Assembly (NCBI GenBank): GCA_963281255.1 | Contig: OY725501.1 | Span: forward strand, 372,001 to 436,000 | Origin: Aphrocallistes beatrix | Lineage: Eukaryota; Porifera; Hexactinellida; Sceptrulophora; Aphrocallistidae | Length of the DNA: 64,000 nt | Direction of reading: 5' to 3' | Shown: positions 11,084 through 20,874 of the stretch, piece by piece | Layout of the letters: each line of letters begins with the position of its first letter | Numbering within the stretch: the stretch's first letter is position 1 | Notes under the pieces: generated by a model | Databases searched by the model: none | The model's input: the letters and a program-made list of their open reading frames with translations, nothing else | Told to the model about the DNA's origin: nothing | Made by a program: the position numbers and the translations under genes

Positions 11084-12336
11084 TCAGTATTTACGTAGCA
11101 TCGCCATTCCTTTTTATATGTAAGAAGTTCTTAGGAACATCACATATCCCAAGTGACATGTAAAGAGTTAAAACAGTGTTTGCAAACAGAATATAAATAG
11201 ATGTAGGCATCAGAATTCATTAATTTTTTAGAAATGTTTCAAGATAAATTAAGTATTGAAAATTGAGATCAGAACCACTTGGGCCATCATCGTCCGAACT
11301 AATTGTTACATTAGAACGGTGCTATGGTAGAAACTGCGAATAACGGCAAAGTTCATCATATCCACAAAAAGTCCGTTTTGTCCAAATTTATACATGATTT
11401 GGTCCTTACTAATCTATGGTCGAGTTTTAATTAATATAAATTTTGTATATTGTAATTTTCAACTTCCCAAACTGGAAGTGGCAATTTGAGGGAGGATAAA
11501 AGTAGAAAATTACAATATAAAAATTGATATTATTAATTTAGGCATAGGCAAAGGCTCTGGTAGGGTTGGTAGAGCCATGGCTATACCAACAATTTGCGAA
11601 GGCTATTACCTTCTATTAGCCATAATACGATTTGTCCAAAATGGCCCTACCAACCCTGAGTCCTAACCTAAAGTCCCTACCTACCCTCATCCCGAGTCTA
11701 CGCCCCTGTTAGGTACTTCAAAAAAGACAAAATAATGTATGGGTCAATTCTTTTAGAGCAAGTATTTTGAAGATTTGAGCAAATTGCGCTATTTTTCACA
11801 GGATTTCGAGGCTAGGAAATGGCGCGAATCAATTTATATTTTTGGCCTCCAAAATTTTGCGGTTATTCTTCAGATTGAAATATTTATTTTCATAAAAAAA
11901 AGCAATAATTTATATATAGATTTTTAATGATAGATAATTTACTTAAAGAACAGGAAGAAGGGTATGTGATTTGAAATTGAGAATCCACAATTTAGAAACT
12001 GATTGATTTAACACAGCACTAAAAGGTTTAAAATCTGTTAACCATGCAGGGACGTAGCCAGTCACTCAGAAATGAGGCAGGCTTGCTACAACTAAAAACG
12101 GCAAATCTACAGATCTAGCCTGGCCTTCTAAGCGTTTAGTGGGCCTGCGGGTCATTAAACCATAATTTGGTCCCAACCCTCCCTCCCCACACCTTCAGAA
12201 CAAAGTTAGATAGTATGTAATAATGCGATTTGTAGCTACAGAAAGAAAATTAACTTGAAAAGATATGAAATAGAACAATGATCAGGAATACGTATTTGGA
12301 AGTGATTAAGAAAAAAAGATTAGCATAGCCTGAGAA
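11084..12336. other. Intergenic stretch between CASP and CENP-A
   Basis: Apart from the dispersed repeat at 11538-11710, I see no coding or RNA feature. It is AT-rich sequence with a short segment near 12050-12190 (GGGACGTAGCCAG, GGGCCTGCGGG) that resembles repeat debris. Confidence 0.5.
11538..11710. repeat. Dispersed repeat (AAAGGCTCTGGTAGGG family)
   Basis: Starts near GGCATAGGCAAAGGCTCTGG and ends near CCCGAGTCTACGCCCCTG. Related copies are at about 14294-14605 (interrupted by a hAT MITE) and inverted at about 14690-14840. The phrase ATAATACGATTTGTCCAAAA is common to all three. The terminal repeats are imperfect and the class is not determined. Confidence 0.65.
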
Positions 12337-12705
12337 TTACAGTCTTAGTCTTTTTAAAAGTTGCATGTCACGAGGGAAGAGAGTAACTCTCCCCGCGTGA
12401 TGAGCCAAGAGATTGGAATGTTCCATAAAAGACACTAAATACATCTCAGCTGCTTCATGAAGTGCCTCTAGAGCATCAACTTTCCACCTAAACTGCGTTC
12501 CTAGATCGTTGCAGATACCGCGTATTAGTCTTGCAAATGGACGTCTAGGCACTAGATGGTTGACGTGGGTTTGATAGAAACGAATTTCTTTCAAAATCCT
12601 GTTCTGTGATTTGGTGGGTTTATGCGTGGCATTTGTAAGTTTGTGCGAAGGTGTAAGTGTAGGCTTTACCTTTTTAGGAGTAGAAGCCTTTCTTTTCTGA
12701 GGCAT
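12337..12705 (-). CDS. Centromeric histone H3 variant (CENP-A/cenH3), single exon
   Basis: A 122-residue protein: a basic, Thr/Lys/Pro-rich N-terminal tail of about 38 residues, then a histone fold. It replaces H3 in centromeric nucleosomes and marks the site of kinetochore assembly. Evidence for CENP-A rather than H3: the block HAGRVTLFPRDMQLLKRLRL, which resembles CENP-A (HAGRVTLFP); a tryptophan in loop 1 (FRW) in place of the H3 phenylalanine; and a divergent tail lacking the H3 ARTKQTARK start. Unusually, loop 1 has the same length as in canonical H3 and lacks the two-residue insertion of human CENP-A. The protein stops right after the alpha-3 helix. It sits between CASP and the coiled-coil array on the same strand. 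Confidence 0.9.
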   Translation of the reverse strand: MPQKRKASTPKKVKPTLTPSHKLTNATHKPTKSQNRILKEIRFYQTHVNHLVPRRPFARLIRGICNDLGTQFRWKVDALEALHEAAEMYLVSFMEHSNLLAHHAGRVTLFPRDMQLLKRLRL

Positions 12706-12799
12706 TGAGTAATTATGTATAATTTTATAAGCTTAGAAGATAGTGAATAACAAAGAGTAGCCAGACATAAGTAATTTAAAAGGGAAAAATATTTCATTG

Positions 12800-12993
12800 A
12801 TGCCAACTTGAGTCATGATCAAAGCGGGATGCGGCGTTGAATTTCGCGAGACGCAATAGAAAAGTATTATATATCATGTATCCTAATAAGCGGGACATAA
12901 TCGGAAAATTTATCTAAAACTGGACCCTCGTGAAAATTAGCTAAATGGAAGAGAGGAAAAAGCGAGTCTCTCCAAATATGGGAATGTTGGCAT
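12800..12993. mobile_element. CATACATGCCAAC-family MITE, degraded ends
   Basis: Left remnant GATGCCAACTTGAGTCATG and right remnant GAATGTTGGCATC enclose the family's GCGGGAT, GCGGGACATAA and TCTCC blocks. The outermost bases of the inverted repeats have eroded. Confidence 0.65.
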
Positions 12994-13406
12994 CAGGGTT
13001 TCATCCAGCTTTCCAAAGTCATACGTTTAAATGGGCGCCACCATTTTTCTACGCGCCTAGACTCTGCATTTTTATATATGTTTTATGCCACGCGCCTAAA
13101 TCATAAGCCTAATTATGATCCATGGGATCAAATACGCACCTCTAGGCGCGCCCAGTACGCCTAGATGAAAGCCTGGTTGGCATATAAGAAATATCTGCAT
13201 ACTGTAAGCAAGTGTGTAAAATGAATAGAATTCACTTTCTTCCTAATAAACAAATTATACGTTACTAAACAGAGTATATTTATTTATAACAAATATTATG
13301 TATGTGCCTAATAGAAATTATTTAATTCGAACAAAAACTGTCTCAAAATCTTTTTTTTTCTTGTCCTTTGCTTTATTCAGTTGCTCGGTGGTAAGCTTTG
13401 AGGAAA

Positions 13407-14237
13407 TTATTGATTAGGTGGAGCTTTTGGAGCGGTAGAAAAAGGTGATTGAGAAATTGTTGGATTAGGTTGGGCGGCAAACAAACCTGTTCGAGAAAAT
13501 GGTGGCTTAGGTTCAGCGCCAAACAAACCTGTTCGAGAAAATGGTGGCTTAGGTTCAGCGCCAAACAAACCTGTTCGAGAAAATGGTGGCTTAGGTTCAG
13601 CGCCAAACAAACCTGTTCGAGAAAATGGTGGATTAGGTTCAGCGCCAAACAAACCTGTTCGAGAAAATGGTGGATTAGGTTGAGCGGTAGAAAAAGCTGG
13701 TTGAACCAATTTATTGCTTGGAAAAGCTGGTTGGAGCGTTGGAGTATTAGAAACCTGTGGATGAAGCAAAAACGTTTCTTCATGCCTATCATCTCTAGAC
13801 ATCGGAACAGGGGGTATCTCTGGAAGAAGATTTTCTGTATAAGAAACGACTTCACATAAATCACACAAATTCAAGTGTTCCATATCCCAAACCAATTCGA
13901 AAATAGAATCGATTTTAGAGTTCTTCTTAACTGTCTCGATTTCACGGTCATACATCTCTAGATTCTTCCTCAGAAAATCGTTTGTTGCGTTGCTCTTGAG
14001 ACCAGCTAGAACTTGATCTCTGACCTGAGAGAGTTCTTTCAGTGAAGTAAGAGTTCTCTCATAGTTTTCTAGAATCTCTTGTTGTATCTCCTCTACTTTC
14101 TCCAAAGTTCTCTCTTCTTGGTTGTTTATAGTATTTCGTAGGTTTTGAAATTTGGTCCTTATTTCTGATTTTGCTGTCTGCACTCGATGTAGAAAATCAA
14201 TTCTACTCTGATCATAAACTTCTCTTGATTCAGCCAT
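13407..14237 (-). CDS. Array gene 1: coiled coil with FG-containing repeat tail
   Basis: About 276 residues. The start chosen is the ATG of MAESREVYDQ, which aligns with its paralogues; an upstream in-frame ATG adds nine residues (MQHIFLQQR) that the paralogues do not conserve. After the coiled coil and a proline-rich linker, the tail carries about five 14-residue units of the type AEPKPPFSRTGLFG (42-base DNA unit, 13480-13690), then ends FSTAPKAPPNQ. The repeated LFG resembles nucleoporin FG repeats only superficially. It is nearest to CENP-A and more diverged from the other members than they are from each other. Confidence 0.8.
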   Translation of the reverse strand: MAESREVYDQSRIDFLHRVQTAKSEIRTKFQNLRNTINNQEERTLEKVEEIQQEILENYERTLTSLKELSQVRDQVLAGLKSNATNDFLRKNLEMYDREIETVKKNSKIDSIFELVWDMEHLNLCDLCEVVSYTENLLPEIPPVPMSRDDRHEETFLLHPQVSNTPTLQPAFPSNKLVQPAFSTAQPNPPFSRTGLFGAEPNPPFSRTGLFGAEPKPPFSRTGLFGAEPKPPFSRTGLFGAEPKPPFSRTGLFAAQPNPTISQSPFSTAPKAPPNQ

Positions 14238-14293
14238 TCTCTGTTGTAGAAATATATGCTGCAAAATGAATAAATGTAAATTAACTAATTTAG

Positions 14294-14605
14294 CATAGGT
14301 AAAGGCTCTGGTAGAGTCATGCAGTGTTTCCCTCAGAATTATTGGAAAGCGCGTTTAGCAATTTTTATGCGGTTTATTCGGTTAAATTATAACCAAATAA
14401 CCATAGCATGTTATTTGATAAGCTAAGCGCGTTAAAAAGCGCGCTTAACGCGCTCTATGGGAAGTACTGGGGTCATGGCCCTATCAATAATTTGTCGAAG
14501 GATATTATCTTCAATTAGCCATAATACGATTTGTCCAAAATAGCCTACTAATCCTGAGTCCTAGTCTAAAAGCCCTACCAATCCTCATCCCTAGTCTGTT
14601 TATTA
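14294..14605. repeat. Dispersed repeat (AAAGGCTCTGGTAGGG family), split by a hAT MITE
   Basis: Two halves of the family seen at 11538, separated by the insertion at 14322-14469. A further inverted copy lies at about 14690-14840 (GGGGCGTAGACTAGGGATGG at its left end). Confidence 0.65.
14322..14469. mobile_element. hAT-like MITE (CAGTGTTTCCC termini), nested
   Basis: Left end CAGTGTTTCCCTCAG, right end GGGAAGTACTG (inverse CAGTACTTCCC). Flanks GAGTCATG and GGGTCATG agree at 7 of 8 positions, an 8-bp hAT-type duplication. It interrupts an older dispersed repeat. A diverged relative is at 37068-37212. Confidence 0.8.
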
Positions 14606-14868
14606 GGAATGCATTTTCTAAACTATTTTAACAGGAACATTTGTGTGAGAAACGTGGGCGTCTCCCATAATTCATTCTCACCAATACTGGGGCGTAGACT
14701 AGGGATGGGATTGGTAGGGCTTTTAGGCTAGGACTCAGGATTGGTAGGCTATTTTGGACAAATCGTATTATGGTAATGGAAGATAATATCCTTCGACAAA
14801 TTATTGGTACAGCCATAGCCCTACCAACCATAAAAGAGACTACCCCTATGAAATAGGTATATCCCCCT

Positions 14869-14964
14869 CAGGGTTCCCTCTAAGGATCCAAAAATTTCGG
14901 GCCGACCGGCTGGCGCCGGCAGGGCATCGGCCAAAAATATCGGCCGGCCTTAGAGGGAACACCG
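14869..14964. mobile_element. hAT-like MITE (CAGGGTTCCCTCTAAGG termini)
   Basis: Only about 96 bases: left CAGGGTTCCCTCTAAGG, right CCTTAGAGGGAACACCG, with GGCCGGC-rich interior. Perfect 8-bp target duplication ATCCCCCT at 14861-14868 and 14965-14972. Confidence 0.85.
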
Positions 14965-15349
14965 ATCCCCCTCCTCCTTCCCAGAAGAATTAATGAGAGA
15001 CCCTTACATACATAACAACAATACTAATATTATAAATTTCATTTCTTTAAAATATATTCGAGCAAAGGGTAATAAATGAAAAAAGAGAAAAATTAAAATA
15101 CTAATCCGTAAAATATGGAAAATATTTTGCAATGATAGAGATAAATACAAAGGACATAACACAACCCATAAACAATATCACGCTATACGAGGAACCTATA
15201 TAAATTACATATTAATTAAAAAATGAAATATTCGTAAATCTTGAAAACATAGATAAATAATAATATAAATATCAGTGTTAATATCATCACATTTTAACAT
15301 GCAACTACATGAGCATTCGATTTCTCTTAAGTATCCATTGGTCTTGATG

Positions 15350-17770
15350 TCAATAACTATTTTTCTTCTGTGGGTCCATTAAGAAGGGAACATTTTCGTA
15401 TGAAGTTGCTCGTCGCACAACTCTAGGGGGTGGGATGGGAGGGATATTTTCATTGACTAAGATCTCGCAAAATTCGTTCGATGAGTCCAGATTTTCTATC
15501 TTCCAAATTACCTCAAAAGTAGAATCAATCTTTGAGTCCTGTCGAAGCTTCGCAATTTCTCGGTCATACATTTCGACGTTTTTCCTACGTAAATAATTCG
15601 AGGTATTACTCTTGAAAATATCTCGAATATTTTCTTTGGCCTGAGTTATTTCTTTCCAGGTAGTGACAGATTTTTCATAATTTTTAATTATTTCACTCTC
15701 GATCTCTTCAATTCTCTTTTGAATAGTCAGCTGTTTGTCATCTAATTGATTGCGAATTCTCTCAAATTTTATTTTTATATCAGATTTAACATTTTTCACG
15801 CGATCCAGGAATTCTGACTTAGATGCATCTTCAATACTTTGAAAAGTACTTAAATTTCTAAACGAGGAAGCTCTAGAAGCTGGTAATTTATAACGCTGTG
15901 AGGCGTGTTTATTATATTCACTGGATAAACTATTGAAATGGGAAATAATAGCTCTAAACTCTACGTTCTTAGCTTCAATTTCAGCTATTTCCTGTTGTAG
16001 AATAAATAGCTCACATCCCATTCGTTCTATTTGAGTCATTCTCTTCTTCGGATTCGCGTTTAGCTCCCAGTTATTCTGGAATGATTCATAACCGAGGACA
16101 TTCAAGATGTCTTGAAAGTTGGATAGATTGTCAGCAATATTGTTCTTGTAAAAGCCAAGATCAATCTATAAATAGAATTAATGAAAAAAATCGGAAAGAA
16201 TGTACCGGTATGCATACAGTAGGTCCTCTCCATAGGCGTCGGACCCACCCGGCCACCCGGCATCGTCGGTTATGGGCTGGATAGGCCCGGAGGGCCTACC
16301 TGGCTGGGTAAAAGCTTACCCGATACATTCCCAAAGTACTACAGCCGTGTATCAGGCAGTATTATGTATTATGCCGTGAATGTAGCGTCCCCGGAATCGA
16401 TTGGGCCGACCCCGGAGCCTTCGGGCCGGGCGGGCCCATTTCCGACGCCTATGGTCCTCTCTAATTGTCCACTTCACTAACTGTCCAGGTTCTCTAATTG
16501 TCCACTTAGGATCCCATTGCCCAATGTTGGACAATTAGAGAGGACTTAGTGTATAGGATATCATATTATTCTGGCAATTAATGGAATTTAATTGCTAAAA
16601 AGATTTCTGGCTTTTTGCCAAAATAACATAATTTAATTGCTACATCTGTATACGTATATACATGTTAATAATTTTCTGCATTATCATTTCCTATTGAATA
16701 TAATCGACTCCGCTTAATAGGGTCACATCGGTCAGAGGACATTTTGCCCTCTGACCGATGTGACTTTGTAATTAAGCGGAGAACCCTATTAACCGAAAAA
16801 GTTTTGTATTAGCTTCTATGTGTGAGAGCTATTCCAGTCCTCCAAAAAACGGGCCACTTCTGGCAGGACTGGAATAGCTCTCACACATAGAAGTTAATAC
16901 AAAATATTTTCGGTTAATAGGGTTCTCCGCTTAATCGAGGCAAATGTCCTCTTACCGTTGTGACCCTATTAAGCGGAGTCGACTGTATTTTGAATATTAT
17001 AATAATTGACTCACGCAAAATGATTTGATTTCTTCCAATTTCGGATTTAGATAGAGACAGAGGGAAATTTTCGCTAGATTCGTGAAACCTTCAAGAATTG
17101 TATCCAACTCTTTTCCTTGATTCAGATTACCAACAATTATCACGAAATAGTTCACCAAATTATATTTCTCCTTCACTGGCAATGCGATACATTTTTTAGC
17201 AGCAGTCATTAATGTATCTGGGATATGCGATTGCAAATTTATGTTCAAACCTCTATACCTATAGTTCCGATACACATTCAAGTACCTTTCAAACGCATCA
17301 ACGTTTTCCTGAATCGGAAGGGACTTGTACCTTGAAAGAGGTCTGCCAATAGGTTTTGGAAGACATTGCGGTTCAGGATTAAGGACTGGGGCATAGTTAA
17401 CTGTACAGAACTGTGATAAATAAGTGTGAAATTGATCATTCGATTGAAATTCAATATTAAAATGATTTTGATTGAAATTTTCATTTAAATGTTGAAATTC
17501 TGCTTGCAATTCAGCACTGAAATTCGGTTCCAAAGATAAGTCTTGTTCTTGAGGTATTTTCGCAAGTTTAAGTTTGGATAAAATATCAGTTGCTTTTCTG
17601 CGTATTTCTTTCTCCCAAGAATCCACAAACTTCAATCTCTCTCTTTTAAAATCTTCAATTTTCAGTTTCAAATCACAAAAAAACTTTTCGAGTTTGTCTC
17701 TCGTTTCTTTTGCGCGGTCAGTAACAGAATTAAGGAATGTGTGTATGGATTCTTTCATATCAAGATTCAT
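15350..17770 (-). CDS. Array gene 2: two-exon long member with extra N-terminal domain
   Basis: Exon 1 is 17770-17015 and exon 2 is 16165-15350. The donor GTGAGT and acceptor TTCTATTTATAG join in phase 0, giving about 523 residues. Exon 1 starts MNLDMKESIHTFLNSVTDR, a separate basic coiled coil, followed by a helical region with no recognised domain (YLNVYRNYRYRGLNINLQ). Exon 2 ends with the array's coiled coil in a diverged form (KSEFLDRVKNVKSDIKIKFE through IDSTFEVIWKIENL), then a short proline-rich tail (IPPIPPPR). It has neither the MAESRESS start nor a repeat tail. It may be the oldest or ancestral architecture, from which the short genes were copied. Function unknown. Confidence 0.75.
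16701..16987. mobile_element. Inverted dimer of the CGACTCCGCTTAATAG MITE
   Basis: Two copies of the family lie head to head with the inner portion missing, so most of the 287 bases fold back on themselves. It lies inside the intron of array gene 2, where a transcript would form a long hairpin. Its left end is CGACTCCGCTTAATAGGGTC and its right end TTAAGCGGAGTCGACTGTA. Confidence 0.75.
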
Positions 17771-17911
17771 TTCCGTCGATCCAAATTAAGTACAACTAAA
17801 CCAATTTTATTATAATTAAATTGTGATACAGTTGAAGTCGGTTTTTTTGTTTAATTGATTTCATAGCCGACAAAAAATACGGAAAAAACGACCATTTTGT
17901 AATAGAGTTAC

Positions 17912-18038
<127 letters not shown>

Positions 18039-18471
18039 GTTTAAAGATATCTATCGACAAAAAATCCAGAGCAAAAGGCCCCAGACTTCGAAAATAATGG
18101 GATTCGTCTATTAGCAATTTTTCAAAATAAAGTTATTTTATTAACATAAACCTTCCATACCCCAGTTCATGAGGTTAAATTTCCCATTAATCTAGTGGTT
18201 CCCACGGATAACTAACATAGTATAAGAATCTCACGGATCTACGATCTCATCAATCTACGCAATAGTTCTATAAAATTTAATTTGATAAATGTACAATCAC
18301 GAATGTCAATAAAAAATCAAGAAAACAAAAAATCACACAAAATTACTAAGAAAAGTAGGACTGTTTTGATACTTTGAAAACTACAAAAGTACTATCAAAA
18401 GTAACTAAAGAAGAAAGGAATATAAAGATATGGAAAAAACTATAGTCAACTTGAAATGGGATGGGATGAGG

Positions 18472-19926
18472 TTAGTCATAGTCGGAATAAGGGTCGGGGT
18501 CGTGTGCGGGGTAGGGATCATAGTCGGAGTCAGGGTCGGGGTCGTGTGCAAGGTAGAGGTCATAGTCGGAGTCAGGGTCGGGGTCGTGTGCAGGATAGAG
18601 GTCATCGTCGGAGTCAGGGTTGGGGTCGTGTGTGGGGTAGGGGTCAGAGTCAGAGTCAGGGTCGGGATCATAGTCAGAGTCAGAGTTGGGATCGTGTACG
18701 GGGTAGAGATCATGGTCAGAGTCAGGGTCGGGGTCGTGTGCAGGATAGAGGTCATCGTCGGAGTCAGGGTTGGGGTCGTGTACGGGGTAGGGATCATAGT
18801 CAGAGTCAGGGTCGGGATCATGGTCAGAGTCAGAGTTGGGATCGTGTACGGGGTAGAGATCATGGTCAGAGTCAGAGTTGGGATCGTGTACGGGGTAGAG
18901 ATCATGGTCAGAGTCAGAGTTGGGATCGTGTGCAGGATAGAGGTCATAGTCGGAGTCAGGGTCGGGGTCGTGTGCGGGGTAGGGATCATAGTCAGAGTCA
19001 GGGTCGGGATCATGGTCAGAGTCAGAGTTGGGATCGTGTACGGGGTAGAGATCATGGTCAGAGTCAGAGTTGGGACCGTGTACGGGGTAGAGATCATGGT
19101 CAGAGTCAGAGTTGGGATCGTGTACGGGGTAGAGATCATGGTCAGAGTCAGAGTTGGGATCGTGTGCAGGATAGAGATCATGGTCAGAGTCAGAGTTGGG
19201 ATCGTGTGTGGGATAGGGGTCATAGTCGGAGTCAGGGTCGGGATCATAGTCAGATTCAGAGTTGGGATCGTGTGTGGGGTAGGGGTCATAGTCATAGTCA
19301 TAGTCGTGTACGGGGGCGGGGTCGATATAAAGGCTTTCATGGGTTAGTTCATTTGCGAGCGAAAGAATGGGATTTTTTTTGATTGATTGGCCCAATATTT
19401 CAACGGCTGGAATGGAATTATCCATATAAACTGGGGAAGAAGATAAAGGTGCTTTTATAGGCATTTCTGATGTTTTACTGCTTAGAGCATGGATATCCGA
19501 ATTCCTAGAAGCTTGGTTAGGATCCACAATGCTAGAAACTTCACAAATGCTTGTTAGCTGTTCCAACCTCCACACCAACTCAATACTTGAATCAATGTGA
19601 GAATTTTTTTGAATCTCTTTGATCTCATCATCATACATTTTTAGATTTTTCTTCAGGAATTTGCTTGTCGAGTTACTCTTGAGACCAGTAAAAACTTGCT
19701 CTCTAACTTTAGAGACTTCTTTCAGTGATGCTAAAGTCCCTGCGTAGTTCTCTAGAATATCTCGTTCAATTTCGTCAACCTTTTTTATAATTTTCGTTTC
19801 TTGCTGATCAAGATCCTCTCGTATAGTTTTAAATTTAGTTTTTATCTCTGACTTTGCTTTTTGAACTCGATTTAGGAAATCAGTTTTAGACTGATCTACT
19901 TCAGAACTTTCTCTTGATTCAGCCAT
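18472..19926 (-). CDS. Array gene 3: coiled coil with long acidic Asp/Tyr/His/Pro repeat tail
   Basis: 484 residues, the second longest of the array. The coiled-coil module (residues about 1-135) is followed by a linker with SIPAVEILGQS, then about 260 residues of repeats such as HDPNSDSDHDLYPV and HDPDPDSDYDPYPA. The basic unit is 14 residues (42 bases), with shorter DPDPDSD units between. It ends DPDPYSDYD. Such a tail is strongly acidic and should be disordered; calcium or metal binding is conceivable but not shown. The repeats leave the opposite strand open in other frames, which should not be read as genes. Confidence 0.8.
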   Translation of the reverse strand: MAESRESSEVDQSKTDFLNRVQKAKSEIKTKFKTIREDLDQQETKIIKKVDEIERDILENYAGTLASLKEVSKVREQVFTGLKSNSTSKFLKKNLKMYDDEIKEIQKNSHIDSSIELVWRLEQLTSICEVSSIVDPNQASRNSDIHALSSKTSEMPIKAPLSSSPVYMDNSIPAVEILGQSIKKNPILSLANELTHESLYIDPAPVHDYDYDYDPYPTHDPNSESDYDPDPDSDYDPYPTHDPNSDSDHDLYPAHDPNSDSDHDLYPVHDPNSDSDHDLYPVHGPNSDSDHDLYPVHDPNSDSDHDPDPDSDYDPYPAHDPDPDSDYDLYPAHDPNSDSDHDLYPVHDPNSDSDHDLYPVHDPNSDSDHDPDPDSDYDPYPVHDPNPDSDDDLYPAHDPDPDSDHDLYPVHDPNSDSDYDPDPDSDSDPYPTHDPNPDSDDDLYPAHDPDPDSDYDLYLAHDPDPDSDYDPYPAHDPDPYSDYD

Positions 19927-19970
19927 TCTCTTCTGTATAGATATCTACTGCAAAAACTATCAAACAATAA

Positions 19971-20050
19971 TACAGTCGACTCCATTTATTTAGGGTCAAC
20001 CGCTTAATCGGCCCACTTTTGGCAGGACCGGAATAGCTCATACACATAGA
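19971..20050. mobile_element. Partial CGACTCCGCTTAATAG MITE
   Basis: Left terminus TACAGTCGACTCC and about 80 bases of interior only; the right half is absent. It is followed by the palindrome at 20062-20165. Confidence 0.6.
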
Positions 20051-20061
20051 GATGGGGAATC

Positions 20062-20165
20062 GGAATAAGACCTAAAGTTGAAGTAGGAATAAGACCTAAA
20101 ACGTGTGAAGTATTATTCCTACTTCGCACGTTTTAGGTCTTATTCCTACTTCGAATTATGTCTTA
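20062..20165. repeat. Palindromic repeat (GGAATAAGACCTAAA)
   Basis: The sequence GGAATAAGACCTAAA appears twice directly and then in inverse form (TTTAGGTCTTATTCC), giving an imperfect hairpin of about 100 bases. Its class is unknown. Confidence 0.55.
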
Positions 20166-20414
20166 TTCTAGTGACTCAGTCCCTTTGTCCAAGTTTGTTT
20201 TAGAAAGTGAATTTATAACGAAATACGATTTTTCATTAGGAAAAATCAGCTGCACAGTAAAATCAAATGAAATAATCGAGTCCAAAGTTTAATGTTGACA
20301 ATATGAAAACCAATTCTTATTCAATAAGATTTTTTAATAATTTTTAAATAAAGTATCTTGACAATGACACCTCTAATTTGAATTTAGAATTGAGATAAAT
20401 CGTCTGGAACAGAA

Positions 20415-20592
20415 TACAGTAAAACCTGTCTACAATGGCCATCCTAGGGACTGTCCTAAAATGACCGTTATGTGCAGATAGCTGTTATGTAGAAATTAAT
20501 TGTAATGAGGAAGTAAACAAAGGGACTGTTTAGTGACTATTGTGTACAGGTGACGTTATACAAGTGGCTGTTATAGCAAGTTATACTCTGTA
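20415..20592. mobile_element. pogo-like MITE (CAGTAAAACCTGTCTA family)
   Basis: Begins TACAGTAAAACCTGTCTA and runs to about TACTCTGTA. A sister copy with the same flanking sequence is at 24939-25118, so these two were copied together with the surrounding array unit rather than inserted twice. Confidence 0.6.
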
Positions 20593-20874
20593 GTTCCCAC
20601 ACATACTATCATATAATACAAAATTACATCTATTAATACGGACATAAGCCCAGTTTTCCACAAAACACTTATGGTTTTAAAAATGCAATCAAATTATCAA
20701 ACAATCTAGAATATACGTAAAAGAATAGCAATGTTCAAGTGTTTGAAAAATAATAAAAAGAATTCGTTAAAAGATGAAGAAACATTACATGGAAATATAA
20801 TCAACCCTCATATTGACATAGTAGCTAATTAGGATGGAAAGGTGGGTGTTTCTTTAGAATTTTTCCCAGTTGTC

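Noticed and set aside
13480-13690. Nucleoporin identity for array gene 1 because of the LFG repeats
   Set aside because: The repeats are few and sit behind the array coiled coil, and no nucleoporin domain is present; the resemblance is compositional.
13373-13864. Second minus-strand frame over array gene 1 with FLEQVCLALNLIHH-type repeats
   Set aside because: It lies in another frame of the same 42-base repeat and lacks the family start.
18480-19320. Regularly spaced short repeats that might look like a CRISPR array
   Set aside because: The units are contiguous, similar throughout and coding; there are no unique spacers and the DNA is eukaryotic.
18430-19382. Long open frames on the plus strand opposite array gene 3 (Val/Arg-rich and Ser/Gln/Arg-rich)
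   Set aside because: They are by-products of the in-frame tandem repeats read in reverse; the minus strand has the conserved coiled-coil start and stop context.
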